A stretch of DNA of 64,000 nucleotides, taken from contig NC_054871.1 of NCBI RefSeq assembly GCF_018320785.1, forward strand, positions 18,410,339 through 18,474,338, in the 5' to 3' direction. The first letter of the stretch is position 1, and every line of letters begins with the position of its first letter. The stretch comes from Cheilinus undulatus (taxonomy: Eukaryota > Chordata > Actinopteri > Labriformes > Labridae). Shown here piece after piece: positions 59,301 through 64,000 of the stretch. The notes beneath the pieces are model-generated. The model was not told the DNA's origin, made no database searches, and saw only the letters and a list, made by a program, of their open reading frames with translations. The translations under genes were made by a program, and so were the position numbers.

Positions 59301-59610
59301 ATTTTTAAAGTCACTTAGTGTATGTTAAATAGAAACTGGTTTGGTAATAATTCTGAGGTCTGACATGACTATTCATAAGGCACTTCTGACATTTGGAAAT
59401 GTTTACCATCTCAGGACAGTGTCGTATGTGTGTGTTTCTTCTCAAAGGAGTTACAACATCAGGCTGAAGAGCTAACATCCTGGAGAGGTTCTGAAGACGA
59501 CTTTGGTAGGCACGGTAGGCGATGTGGATGAGAGGAAGACAAAGCTCATGCTCATCTCTTTTCCGTCGTCTTATCTCATCAACACAGCTGGCCAGGGCCT
59601 GACACATGAG
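32339..59610 (-). CDS. rnf213: rnf213 C-terminal part: E3 ubiquitin-protein ligase RNF213 (mysterin) homologue, 29 exons, partial
   Basis: RNF213 is a giant AAA+ ATPase/E3 ligase linked to moyamoya disease, lipid droplets and antimicrobial defence. Minus-strand exons: 59610-59407, 58568-58381, 58016-57896, 53842-53742, 53634-53455, 51869-51724, 51567-51465, 51224-51110, 50622-50415, 50311-50142, 49921-49799, 49253-49142, 48387-48145, 46405-46303, 46048-46014, 45888-45785, 44172-44019, 43838-43664, 42798-42710, 42454-42203, 41874-41745, 41333-41256, 37751-37571, 37199-36995, 36591-36514, 34094-33897, 33481-33392, 33222-33044 and 32495-32339 (TGA). Phases agree at every junction; the sum is 4222 nt, one more than a multiple of three, because of a single-base break in exon 12. 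The RING-HC finger is in exon 5, the RZ-type finger in exons 14-16, and the long C-terminal domain runs to QEMMMGG. AAA+ modules are off the right edge. Human RNF213 maps elsewhere, so this may be a teleost paralogue. Confidence 0.95.
34457..34620. mobile_element. degenerate copy of the SINE seen at 18112
   Basis: ATTATTTAAAGGACAGGACGG, GGTGTCAGAAACAGGGATG, GGGCATTGGTTAAACCACTA and AGCACCCCTAG follow the same order of blocks as the copy at 18112-18308. Confidence 0.45.
34699..36271 (-). mobile_element. Tc1-like transposon with near-perfect ends (1573 bp)
   Basis: Terminal inverted repeat CAGTCCCCTCCAAAAGTATT (34699) and its inverse ending at 36271, flanked by TA at 34697-34698 and 36272-36273, the Tc1/mariner target. 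An inner copy (GAGCAAAAGTATTGGAACAG, 34902-34921) gives an IR/DR-like layout. The transposase is on the minus strand in broken frames: RAEYEQKQGLVKLREDGKSI (near 35930), MNLYQSDGKARVCRKKGS (35441-35494), VKHSGGNVMAWACMASSGTG and QQDNDPNTLPKEFIKGKKW (near 35210), with RVLDWPSQSPDLSPIEHA. Multiple frameshifts make it inactive. It lies in an rnf213 intron. Confidence 0.88.
38337..39970 (-). mobile_element. Tc1-like transposon with long IR/DR ends (1634 bp)
   Basis: Terminal inverted repeats of about 210 bp (38337-38552 against 39757-39970), starting CACACGTGGACAAAATTGTT and flanked by TA at 38335-38336 and 39971-39972. Each repeat carries an outer and an inner version of the same motif (GTGGACAAAATTGTTGGTAC and CTGGACAAAAATGATGGTAC), the IR/DR pattern of Sleeping Beauty-type elements. 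Minus-strand transposase pieces: MSQEIRKKIIDKHVKGKGYK through GRGRRKKIDDKLKRRI (39562-39362) and [20 protein letters not shown] (near 39120). Stops and frameshifts are present. Confidence 0.9.
40049..40276 (-). CDS. unidentified exon-like ORF inside an rnf213 intron (76 codons)
   Basis: ATG at 40276 in a favourable context (A at -3), 76 codons without a stop, ending at a strong donor (CTGAAG|GTATGA) at 40049/40048 in phase 0. It begins MHPAAKKGRRDDEEAARIIN and ends CGPIVHTHYPACLK, acidic in the middle with a Cys/His cluster (C-x-C, H-x-H, C) near the end. Composition and codon pattern look coding, unlike neighbouring intron. I do not recognise the protein. No partner exon is evident before the next rnf213 exon at 37751, and the rnf213 frame joins 41256 to 37751 without it. 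It could be exon 1 of a nested gene, a captured fragment, or chance. About 75 bp away lies the Tc1 element ending at 39970. Confidence 0.35.
41486..41640. mobile_element. degenerate copy of the SINE seen at 18112
   Basis: TTTTTTTGGGAGGCACTTTG, ACTTGACAGGACAGTCGAAC, AGAGACAGGAAACGTGATGA and a terminal GAATCAAACC block follow the family's order. Strongly diverged. Confidence 0.4.
42800..43660. other. rnf213 intron, nothing recognised
   Basis: AT-rich intron between exons 43838-43664 and 42798-42710. Only short random frames; no repeat family or RNA gene identified. Confidence 0.5.
44900..45420 (+). mobile_element. degenerate Tc1-like transposon, deleted middle
   Basis: ACAGGTAGGAAGAGAAAGAC followed by GGAAAGAAAACTTGTGAGAG and CCCCAGAACAACTGCAAAGA matches the transposase N-terminal region of the copy at 28680-29360. 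Later GGCTCCTGGTGAAGAACTAA, CACTGACAATCTGTTGGGTG and GGAATAGACTGGGATTCCTC match Tc1 C-terminal text, and GGGGGGATAATAAGTTTGACC matches the terminal region of this family. The element is antisense to rnf213. The 149-codon open frame on the opposite strand (45286-44837) is its shadow. Confidence 0.65.
45785..46405 (-). other. rnf213: rnf213 RZ-type zinc finger, split over three exons
   Basis: Exons 46405-46303, 46048-46014 (only 35 nt) and 45888-45785 together encode WYVCPNNHPCVVDR, CGKPMERGICPECRQEVGG. The order C-P-N-x-H-P-C, C-G-x-P-M, C-x2-C matches the RZ finger shared by RNF213 and ZNFX1, which in RNF213 is needed for RING-independent ubiquitylation. All ligand residues appear intact. Confidence 0.9.
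46580..48000 (-). mobile_element. 5'-truncated L2/CR1-type LINE, reverse transcriptase C-terminal half
   Basis: Minus-strand frames read KAFDTVNHNILLAKLSSF (near 47970), then WLELNHLVLNLNKTVSMCFS, FKFLGVILDPQFRFGKHVKK and SHFSYCMTVWAQGSPSTIRN (47660-47230), and finally KGSKLWNSLPTEIKLI (near 46990). These are the palm/thumb and C-terminal signature of L2/Rex1-like reverse transcriptases. The longest open piece is 187 codons. The tail includes ATCAAATAAATACATTC at about 46600. Same strand as rnf213. Confidence 0.82.
49709..49725. repeat. poly(A) tract
   Basis: Uninterrupted A run near an rnf213 exon acceptor region (exon 49921-49799). Confidence 0.8.
52006..53430 (-). mobile_element. 5'-truncated L2/CR1-type LINE abutting the RING exon
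   Basis: Minus strand: SNGVLQG-VLGPVLFTIYID, then HADDISVLLHQH (the YADD box changed to HADD), LILNPDKTKYMLSLELEIPL and KYLSIWLDQKFTFKSHINSL (53405-52908). The 3' end is CAAATAAAGCTTGAATGAATGAATGAA, the classic L2 tail with its microsatellite (52011-52027). The 5' truncation point is within about 30 bp of the splice donor of the RING exon at 53455. Confidence 0.82.
53455..53634 (-). other. rnf213: rnf213 RING-finger exon
   Basis: The exon reads CGVCVREPQDPVGLPCHHIY, then CLTCIRAS and AACPTCRQELP. Spacing is C-x2-C-x11-C-x-H-x2-C-x2-C-x11-C-x2-C, a complete RING-HC with all eight zinc ligands. The acceptor is at 53635 (AAG) and the donor follows 53455. In RNF213 the RING lies close to the E3 core but is reported to be dispensable for some of the ligase activity. 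Confidence 0.93.
54219..55890. mobile_element. hAT-like element with perfect 8-bp target duplication (1672 bp)
   Basis: Left end CAGTGGCAGATTGG, right end read inward CAGGGGCAGACTGG. Identical 8-bp flanks AACAACCC at 54211-54218 and 55891-55898. Left sub-end contains CCATCGGGAGGACCGGGACA and TTTCCCGGTGGCCTG, known from a teleost element family. No transposase frame. Inside, CAGGGCCGGTTTAAGCCATT (about 55094) and TTTAACCTTTATTTAACCAG (about 55565) look like pieces of other repeats nested in it. Confidence 0.8.
55905..56600. repeat. degenerate tandem array, 4 units of about 170-230 bp
   Basis: Units share anchors in the same order: AGCAACACTAAAAGCTTTCTG, ACAGAAA, a CTTCTCTGCT-like block, GGCATGA, GATAGTT and GGTTA..TTGTTG. 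The GCATG anchor recurs at about 55952, 56163, 56331 and 56561. It begins immediately right of the hAT-like element ending at 55890. Its family is unknown to me. Confidence 0.55.
56600..57440. other. rnf213 intron, nothing recognised
   Basis: Intronic sequence between the tandem array and the hairpin at 57449; no coding or repeat family identified. Confidence 0.4.
57449..57546 (+). repeat. long hairpin: 39-bp arms, 20-bp loop
   Basis: Left arm 57449-57487 (TTTTCTGTGTATACGTGAAA...) pairs with right arm 57508-57546 with four mismatches, all transitions; in plus-strand RNA three of the four become G-U pairs. The inner 18 bp of each arm (CTACAGAGACATGTGTC) are perfectly complementary. It could be a palindromic miniature element or a pre-miRNA-like hairpin. 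It lies in an rnf213 intron, antisense in the better-paired orientation. Confidence 0.75.
58900..59250 (+). mobile_element. Tc1-family transposase C-terminal remnant
   Basis: Plus-strand translation at about 58998-59114 reads ALQEEWKAIPQRQINGLITS followed by MPPRVADLVRANGGHTRY and a stop. This matches the terminal segment of Tc1-like transposases (…EEW..IPQ..I..L..SM..R...V....GGHTRY). Upstream is degraded. It lies in an rnf213 intron, antisense. Confidence 0.7.
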
Positions 59611-60246
59611 CTGTTAAAAAAATTGTTAGAAGATGTGCAGTGCTTAACAAATTTGTTAGACCACCTGTCATATTTGTCTCAAAGACCATCCAGCATCATG
59701 AAGTGCTTTAATGTGGACTCTTTTATTTTCAATGAGCTCTTCACGTTTTACCATTTGGAACAGGAATGAGGGATTTCAAACTGAATTCACCCAAATTTGA
59801 GCCTGCTCACAGGGCTTCTCTGAGAAGTCAGAAATGAATCAAGCATAACATTCAACCACTAAAACTCATTTTTCTGTTCAGGAATGCAAGTAAATAACTA
59901 TAATTTGACATATTAATTAAGAAATATTAATGTGCTTTCCAATTTTTTCAGTTTTTTTGTAAATCAGTAAATTTGAAAATTCATGGATAACAATAATAAT
60001 TATATTTTAGCATTAAAAATATCATTTGGGTTGTCCTTAGTTTTAGTCTTTCACACAACCATACTGACTGACACCTACACACTAGTCTGGGGGGTGTAAA
60101 ATTACCTGATCGGATTGGTTAGGACTTCACACAGTGGTAGTTTGTTGTATTCAAACATCATCATTAAGTAAATAAAATGATAAATGAAGAGTAGCCTGTT
60201 TGAATATGTTTTTAAAAATGTATGACGTTCACTCAGTCCCCACATC

Positions 60247-60250
<4 letters not shown>

Positions 60251-60279
<29 letters not shown>
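60251..60279. repeat. poly(A) tract, 29 nt
   Basis: Uninterrupted A run followed by an ACTAAACTAAACTAA-type simple sequence. Confidence 0.9.
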
Positions 60280-60281
<2 letters not shown>

Positions 60282-60496
60282 AGACTAAAATGAAGCATTT
60301 TTGCAAATTAACTAAACTAAACTAACAATCCAGCTGTCAAAACTAATAAAAACAAAACTGAAATCGAACACAGAAAGTGAAAACGAAATAAAAGGAAAAA
60401 CTCATGAAAAATCCAAAACCATTATAACCTTGGTTCCAATCTGGCTGAAATGTTTCATGTTTGTAGAGGGTCCAGTCCTGAACAAATACATATGGT

Positions 60497-60498
<2 letters not shown>

Positions 60499-60533
<35 letters not shown>
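60499..60533. repeat. poly(T) tract, 35 nt
   Basis: Uninterrupted T run about 220 bp from the poly(A) tract at 60251-60279; the two are complementary. Confidence 0.9.
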
Positions 60534-60536
<3 letters not shown>

Positions 60537-60664
60537 GATAATAGCGCCTCCTAGTGGTGACAGGCAAAACTAAGCATTGGGGCATCAGCTTCCATTTGCT
60601 ACATGAAAAGGCATGGCCCATGGAGATATTTGTTCACCATTAAACAGGAAATAGTTGTTTAAGG

Positions 60665-61492
60665 CAGTGGTTCTCAACCTTGGGGTCAGGACCCCCTTTG
60701 GGGTCGCAAGACACAGAGAGGGGGTCACCAGTTGCCTCTAAAAAACTAAGAATATTTTTCAAATTATACTGTTGCCACTTCACACCAATTTTGTCAAAAT
60801 TTTTCCCTCTTTCATCATTGTTTCCCACCAATTTTAACAGATTTTTACCATTTAACATATATTTCTGTAATATTTTGTTGACCCATTATTGCGACTACTT
60901 ACCCCTTTTAACCACTTTTTACATTCAATCTTTCCCATTTTAACCCCAATTTACCATTTGATATACCCATTTTTGCTAGTTTAACCAATTTCTGCCTTTA
61001 TTTTCTTTCTCAGTTAACCCATTTTTGCCAAATTCATGCAATTTTAGCCACATTCTAACTCCTTTTTGCCACTTTTTATGCCCATTTTTGCCACTCTAAC
61101 TCATTTTTGACTTGTTTTGCCATTTTTATCTAATTTTTGCCACTTCTAAACCATTTCTTCTACTTTTAAAATCCAATTTCACCACATTTTCCACCATTTT
61201 TTTGCCATTATTAACTCACTGTAGCAATTTTAAAAACATTTCAAATATGAAATATGGATGTCACAGCTTAGCTTTACAATGGACCATGGTTTTGCTGACC
61301 TCCATGGGCCCCCAGTTTGGCTGGGCGCCAGAAAGCTCTCCCATTTTTCCCCCTTTATGGACGGCCTTGTCTGCGCGTGACTATTCCAAATTGTGCATGG
61401 CTGTGTTCAGCCACCTTCAGGTACAGTGGGGGTCCCCAGTCTCGGGCACCTTGATTTTGGGGGTTGCGAGCTGAAAAGGTTGAGAACCACTG
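60665..61492. mobile_element. hAT (Charlie-like) non-autonomous element with perfect target duplication (828 bp)
   Basis: Left end CAGTGGTTCTCAACCTTGG, right end read inward CAGTGGTTCTCAACCTTTT, the well-known Charlie-type hAT terminus. Identical 8-bp flanks GTTTAAGG at 60657-60664 and 61493-61500. GGGGTCGCAAGACACAGAGAG follows the left end and GGGGGTTGCGAGCTGAAAAGG precedes the right. The middle (about 60770-61230) is an irregular array of CCATTTTTGCCA/TTTTAACC motifs. No transposase. Confidence 0.9.
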
Positions 61493-62749
61493 GTTTAAGG
61501 TGTCATACTTGTATGGCCACGTAACTGTTTGAAAAAAAATTCTATACTGAACTGAGATGATTGACATGGCTTTTGTTTATGGGTGAGGCACCCCTACAAA
61601 TTTTCAATAAAATCAGACTCCACACCATATTAAGCCTAGGATTTTGAAATATGGTAGGCATATGTATCATGCCAGGACCTACAAAAAAGCCTCTTGGACC
61701 CATGTCACCAAGTAAACAGGACGTCTGCCATTTTGAATTTTTTTTAGTCAACTCCACCCCCACCCCTCTTCTACATGCGCTACTTGGGGCTACATGATCT
61801 GCCTGTGCATAATAAGTTCATCATAACCGTGTGAAATGCTGAAATGCTGCTACTGGAAATCTCTGTGAGGAGAATTCAGTGATTATTTAGTTCATGTATG
61901 CGTGCAGACTCACTCATAGTGCCGGTATCTGTGACTTCATAACTTTGATTCAGTCACTCTTCGTCATGTCTACTTCTCTTCTCACCGTGTGTCAGCCACA
62001 TATCCATTAACTTTTGGTTGTTTTTATCATTAGTCAGGAACTTAAAATGACTAATGATACAAACAACAAGCCTTTGTATACTTCAGCGGTAAACTTGGCA
62101 AAATAAACTCTGTTTGAGCACCATAGAGTCCATTGTTAGCTCCAAAAAGCAAAGTTATAGCTCCAGTTAAACACGACCTGTTTTTTGTCTGACAGCAGAC
62201 AGAGCAGAGACACACACTCTCTCACCAACGCACACACATGCATCTGACGCATCTTTGTGTCGTGTCCAACACTGTCAAAGCTCATATGAGGAAAAAAAGA
62301 CCACAAAACGATAAAATTATATATTTCTCTACATGGCAGCAAACGTGTTACTGACAGAAAGATTTCTTTTGAGTATTTTAAATATGGATGTCCTTAAAGA
62401 GGCTGACAAATAGATTGCTTTTACTGATGCAGCTCTGTATATTTAGGTCTGTTACAAACTGTTTTAAAAATACTTTCAAGATAATCTAAATGCTTTTATT
62501 ATATTATTGCTATTGTAGCAATGAGTGCATAGTGTAGTAAAATACAGATGTGGTAGAATATTAAAATGAGAGGTGTGAAAAGCATTTAAATGTACAGTTT
62601 GACTCGAAGTTAGACAAGATACACTTTGTGAGCATTGATAGCCTACTCAGTACAAGAGGATTAGTTTAAACATTTCTGAATAGACCTGAATGCTTCGCAA
62701 TTATGACTTTCAGTTGTATAAAGGACATATCTTTCCACTCATATTTTTT

Positions 62750-62860
62750 TTCCAGAAAAAAAAAAAAAAAAAAAGTGTAAAATCTCATTTCGTCTCATGG
62801 GCCCAAATCTTGTCTCTTGTGAGAAGTGTCTTGTCATACCTCTACTGCTAAAACCTCAGT
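62750..62860. mobile_element. possible hAT-type MITE end after a poly(A) tract
   Basis: An A run at about 62757-62774 is followed by ATCTCATTTCGTCTCATGGG, CTTGTCTCTTGTGAGAAGTG and TCTTGTCATACCTCTACTG, similar to the GTCTCGT...CACACCCCTACTG end of a teleost miniature element. Left end not found. Confidence 0.3.
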
Positions 62861-63052
62861 CCTCAGTCACCCAAAATAAAATTTTAACTCTGTGCTTCAG
62901 TGGCGTGCACAGACTTTTTCGAGGGCAGGGGCGAAAAAAAAAAGGGCACATACAGCTCATTTTCGCCACTGAAGAGGGCATGTTTTGCTTGTTTTTGAGG
63001 GTAATTTAGACATGTTTATGTTATACAAATGGCACATTATATAGCCTTAAAG

Positions 63053-63103
63053 CAGACTAACTAGACAAGACTAGACTAGACCAAAGACTAGACTAGACTC
63101 AAG
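63053..63103. repeat. imperfect GACTA short tandem repeat
   Basis: CAGACTAACTAGACAAGACT followed by AGACTAGACCAAAGACTAGA and CTAGACT, inside the hAT-like element. Confidence 0.65.
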
Positions 63104-63374
63104 TTAGTTTGTAGTTAGGATCAGCATCCACAAGAACTGTGTAGATTCAACGTTGGACTGTGAAGAACACACAGAAATAAATCAATAAATCCCTAGGGGG
63201 TCTGGGGGTCTTCCCCTAGAACATTTTCAATGAAGTAGATGCCATTTCCTGTATTCTAGTGCATTTTAACACCATATTAGCACCAGATAACCCAAACTGT
63301 TTCTATGAAATATAGTTCTTGCTCAAAATAGATCAAAAGAGGGTCCAACCTAAAAGTCATTGCAACAGTAGTGT

Positions 63375-63690
63375 TTTGCCAACCGGGATGGCACTTTAGC
63401 ATGCATTTTTACCACCTAAGAGGGCAGTTTATCATGTTTTAACCAGCCAAGAGGGCAATTAAGTGATTTTTTTCACCCAAGAAGTCAGTTTAGTGTTTTG
63501 CCAATGAGGAGGGTACTTAAACACACCTTTTTGCCACCCAAGTGGGCAGTTTATCATGTTTTAACCAGCTAAGGGGGCAGTTTAGTGTGTTTTTTCCACC
63601 CTAGAGGGAAGTTTAGTGTGTTTTGCCAGCCAGGAGGGCAATTTAACACACGTTTTGCCTCCCAAGAGGGCACTTTAGCGCACGTTTTTT
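63375..63690. repeat. minisatellite, about 31-bp unit, about 10 copies
   Basis: The phrase AGAGGGCAGTTTAG and variants recurs at about 63382, 63419, 63450, 63480, 63507, 63541, 63572, 63603, 63632 and 63664, linked by TGTGTTTTGCCACCCA-like text. It lies inside the hAT-like element at 62898-63720. Confidence 0.85.
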
Positions 63691-63728
63691 CAACAATTGG
63701 GCGGGGGGGGCACACCACTGCTGTGCTT

Positions 63729-64000
63729 TCATTTGATGATGTCTCTAGAAGACTCGAAATGATGGCTGTTTCACAATTGAGTTTCGGACAGATGTCACTG
63801 CAGCTGGCTATTGTTTCCGACAAGGCCACAATTCCACATGCTTGCAGCCCTAGTCTTTGTCTTGATAACACCCCAGAGTTTCTCTACGGGGTTCAGGTAA
63901 AGTTAGCTGGCTGGCCAATCAAGCACAGAAACACCATGGTCAGAAAACCAGTTTCTGGTAGTTTTGGCTTCACTATGGGCAGGTACCAGGTCTCCACAGA
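63729..64000 (-). mobile_element. possible degenerate Tc1-like transposase end
   Basis: TCTCTACGGGGTTCAGGTAA, CTGGCTGGCCAATCAAGCAC and ACCATGGTCAGAAAACCAGT resemble the antisense of the Tc1-type segment around 'WF..HG..VL.WP..SPDLNP.E.LW'. The frame is badly broken and the element runs off the window. Confidence 0.35.

Larger units (their letters stand above)
62898..63720. mobile_element. hAT-like non-autonomous element with internal minisatellite and perfect target duplication (823 bp)
   Basis: Left end CAGTGGCGTGCACAGAC, right end read inward CAGTGGTGTGCCCCCCC. Identical 8-bp flanks CTGTGCTT at 62890-62897 and 63721-63728. The right 340 bp is a tandem array (63375-63690). No transposase frame. 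Confidence 0.88.
59611..64000. other. upstream rnf213 intron, repeat-filled
   Basis: No exon matching RNF213 was recognised to the right of 59610, so the next upstream exon lies beyond the window or is too short or diverged to see. Contents: homopolymer tracts (60251-60279, 60499-60533), two hAT-like elements with minisatellite interiors (60665-61492, 62898-63720), a GACTA-type short repeat (about 63053-63103) and a degenerate transposon-like end (63721-64000). The stretches 59620-60240 and 61493-62750 show nothing I can name with confidence. Confidence 0.6.

Noticed and set aside
63375-63690. CRISPR-like regular spacing
   Set aside because: Units are contiguous degenerate copies of one motif with no unique spacers, inside a hAT-like element in a vertebrate intron; it is a minisatellite.
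59611-64000. Further upstream rnf213 exons
   Set aside because: No stretch with acceptor, donor and RNF213-like translation was found on the minus strand; everything recognisable is repeat.

Overview
The window is nuclear genomic DNA from a ray-finned fish, probably a percomorph teleost. The evidence is short exons with GT-AG introns that encode vertebrate proteins at near-mammalian identity, AT-rich introns, and a dense load of repeats typical of teleosts: Tc1-like transposons, several with the inner/outer repeat (IR/DR) layout, hAT-like non-autonomous elements with 8-bp target duplications, and 5'-truncated L2/CR1-type LINEs. There is nothing bacterial, no CRISPR array and no operon.

Layout. 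(1) 29-9440, minus strand: the first eight coding exons of upf1, the nonsense-mediated decay RNA helicase. They cover the N-terminus, the zinc-rich CH domain and the start of domain 1B; the helicase core lies beyond the left edge. (2) 12799-23326, minus strand: a complete five-exon pgpep1 (pyroglutamyl-peptidase I, 210 aa) with its catalytic Glu85/Cys149/His168. (3) 24846-30184, plus strand: a complete five-exon lsm4 (143 aa, U6 snRNA / mRNA-decay Sm-like protein), divergent from pgpep1 across about 1.5 kb. The human orthologues of pgpep1 and lsm4 are also a neighbouring divergent pair on 19p13.11, with UPF1 in the same band, so this half is conserved synteny. (4) 32339-59610, minus strand, convergent with lsm4: 29 exons of an rnf213 (mysterin) homologue, from upstream of the RING finger to the stop codon. 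The giant N-terminal AAA+ part lies beyond the right edge. Human RNF213 is on another chromosome (17q25), so this junction is a lineage-specific neighbourhood. (5) 59611-64000: the intron upstream of the first visible rnf213 exon, filled with repeats and with no recognisable exon.

The genes do not form one pathway. upf1 and lsm4 both act in mRNA turnover (decay licensing; decapping and U6 snRNP), pgpep1 is a cytosolic exopeptidase, and rnf213 is an interferon-linked E3 ligase.

Items most worth a second look: a one-base frame break in an A5/T5 homopolymer in the twelfth visible rnf213 exon, the only disruption in an otherwise perfectly phased 29-exon model; an unexplained 76-codon exon-like ORF with a good start context and splice donor inside an rnf213 intron (40049-40276); two hAT-like elements with perfect 8-bp target duplications whose interiors have become minisatellites; a 39-bp-arm hairpin at 57449-57546; and two near-intact-ended Tc1 elements with IR/DR termini.
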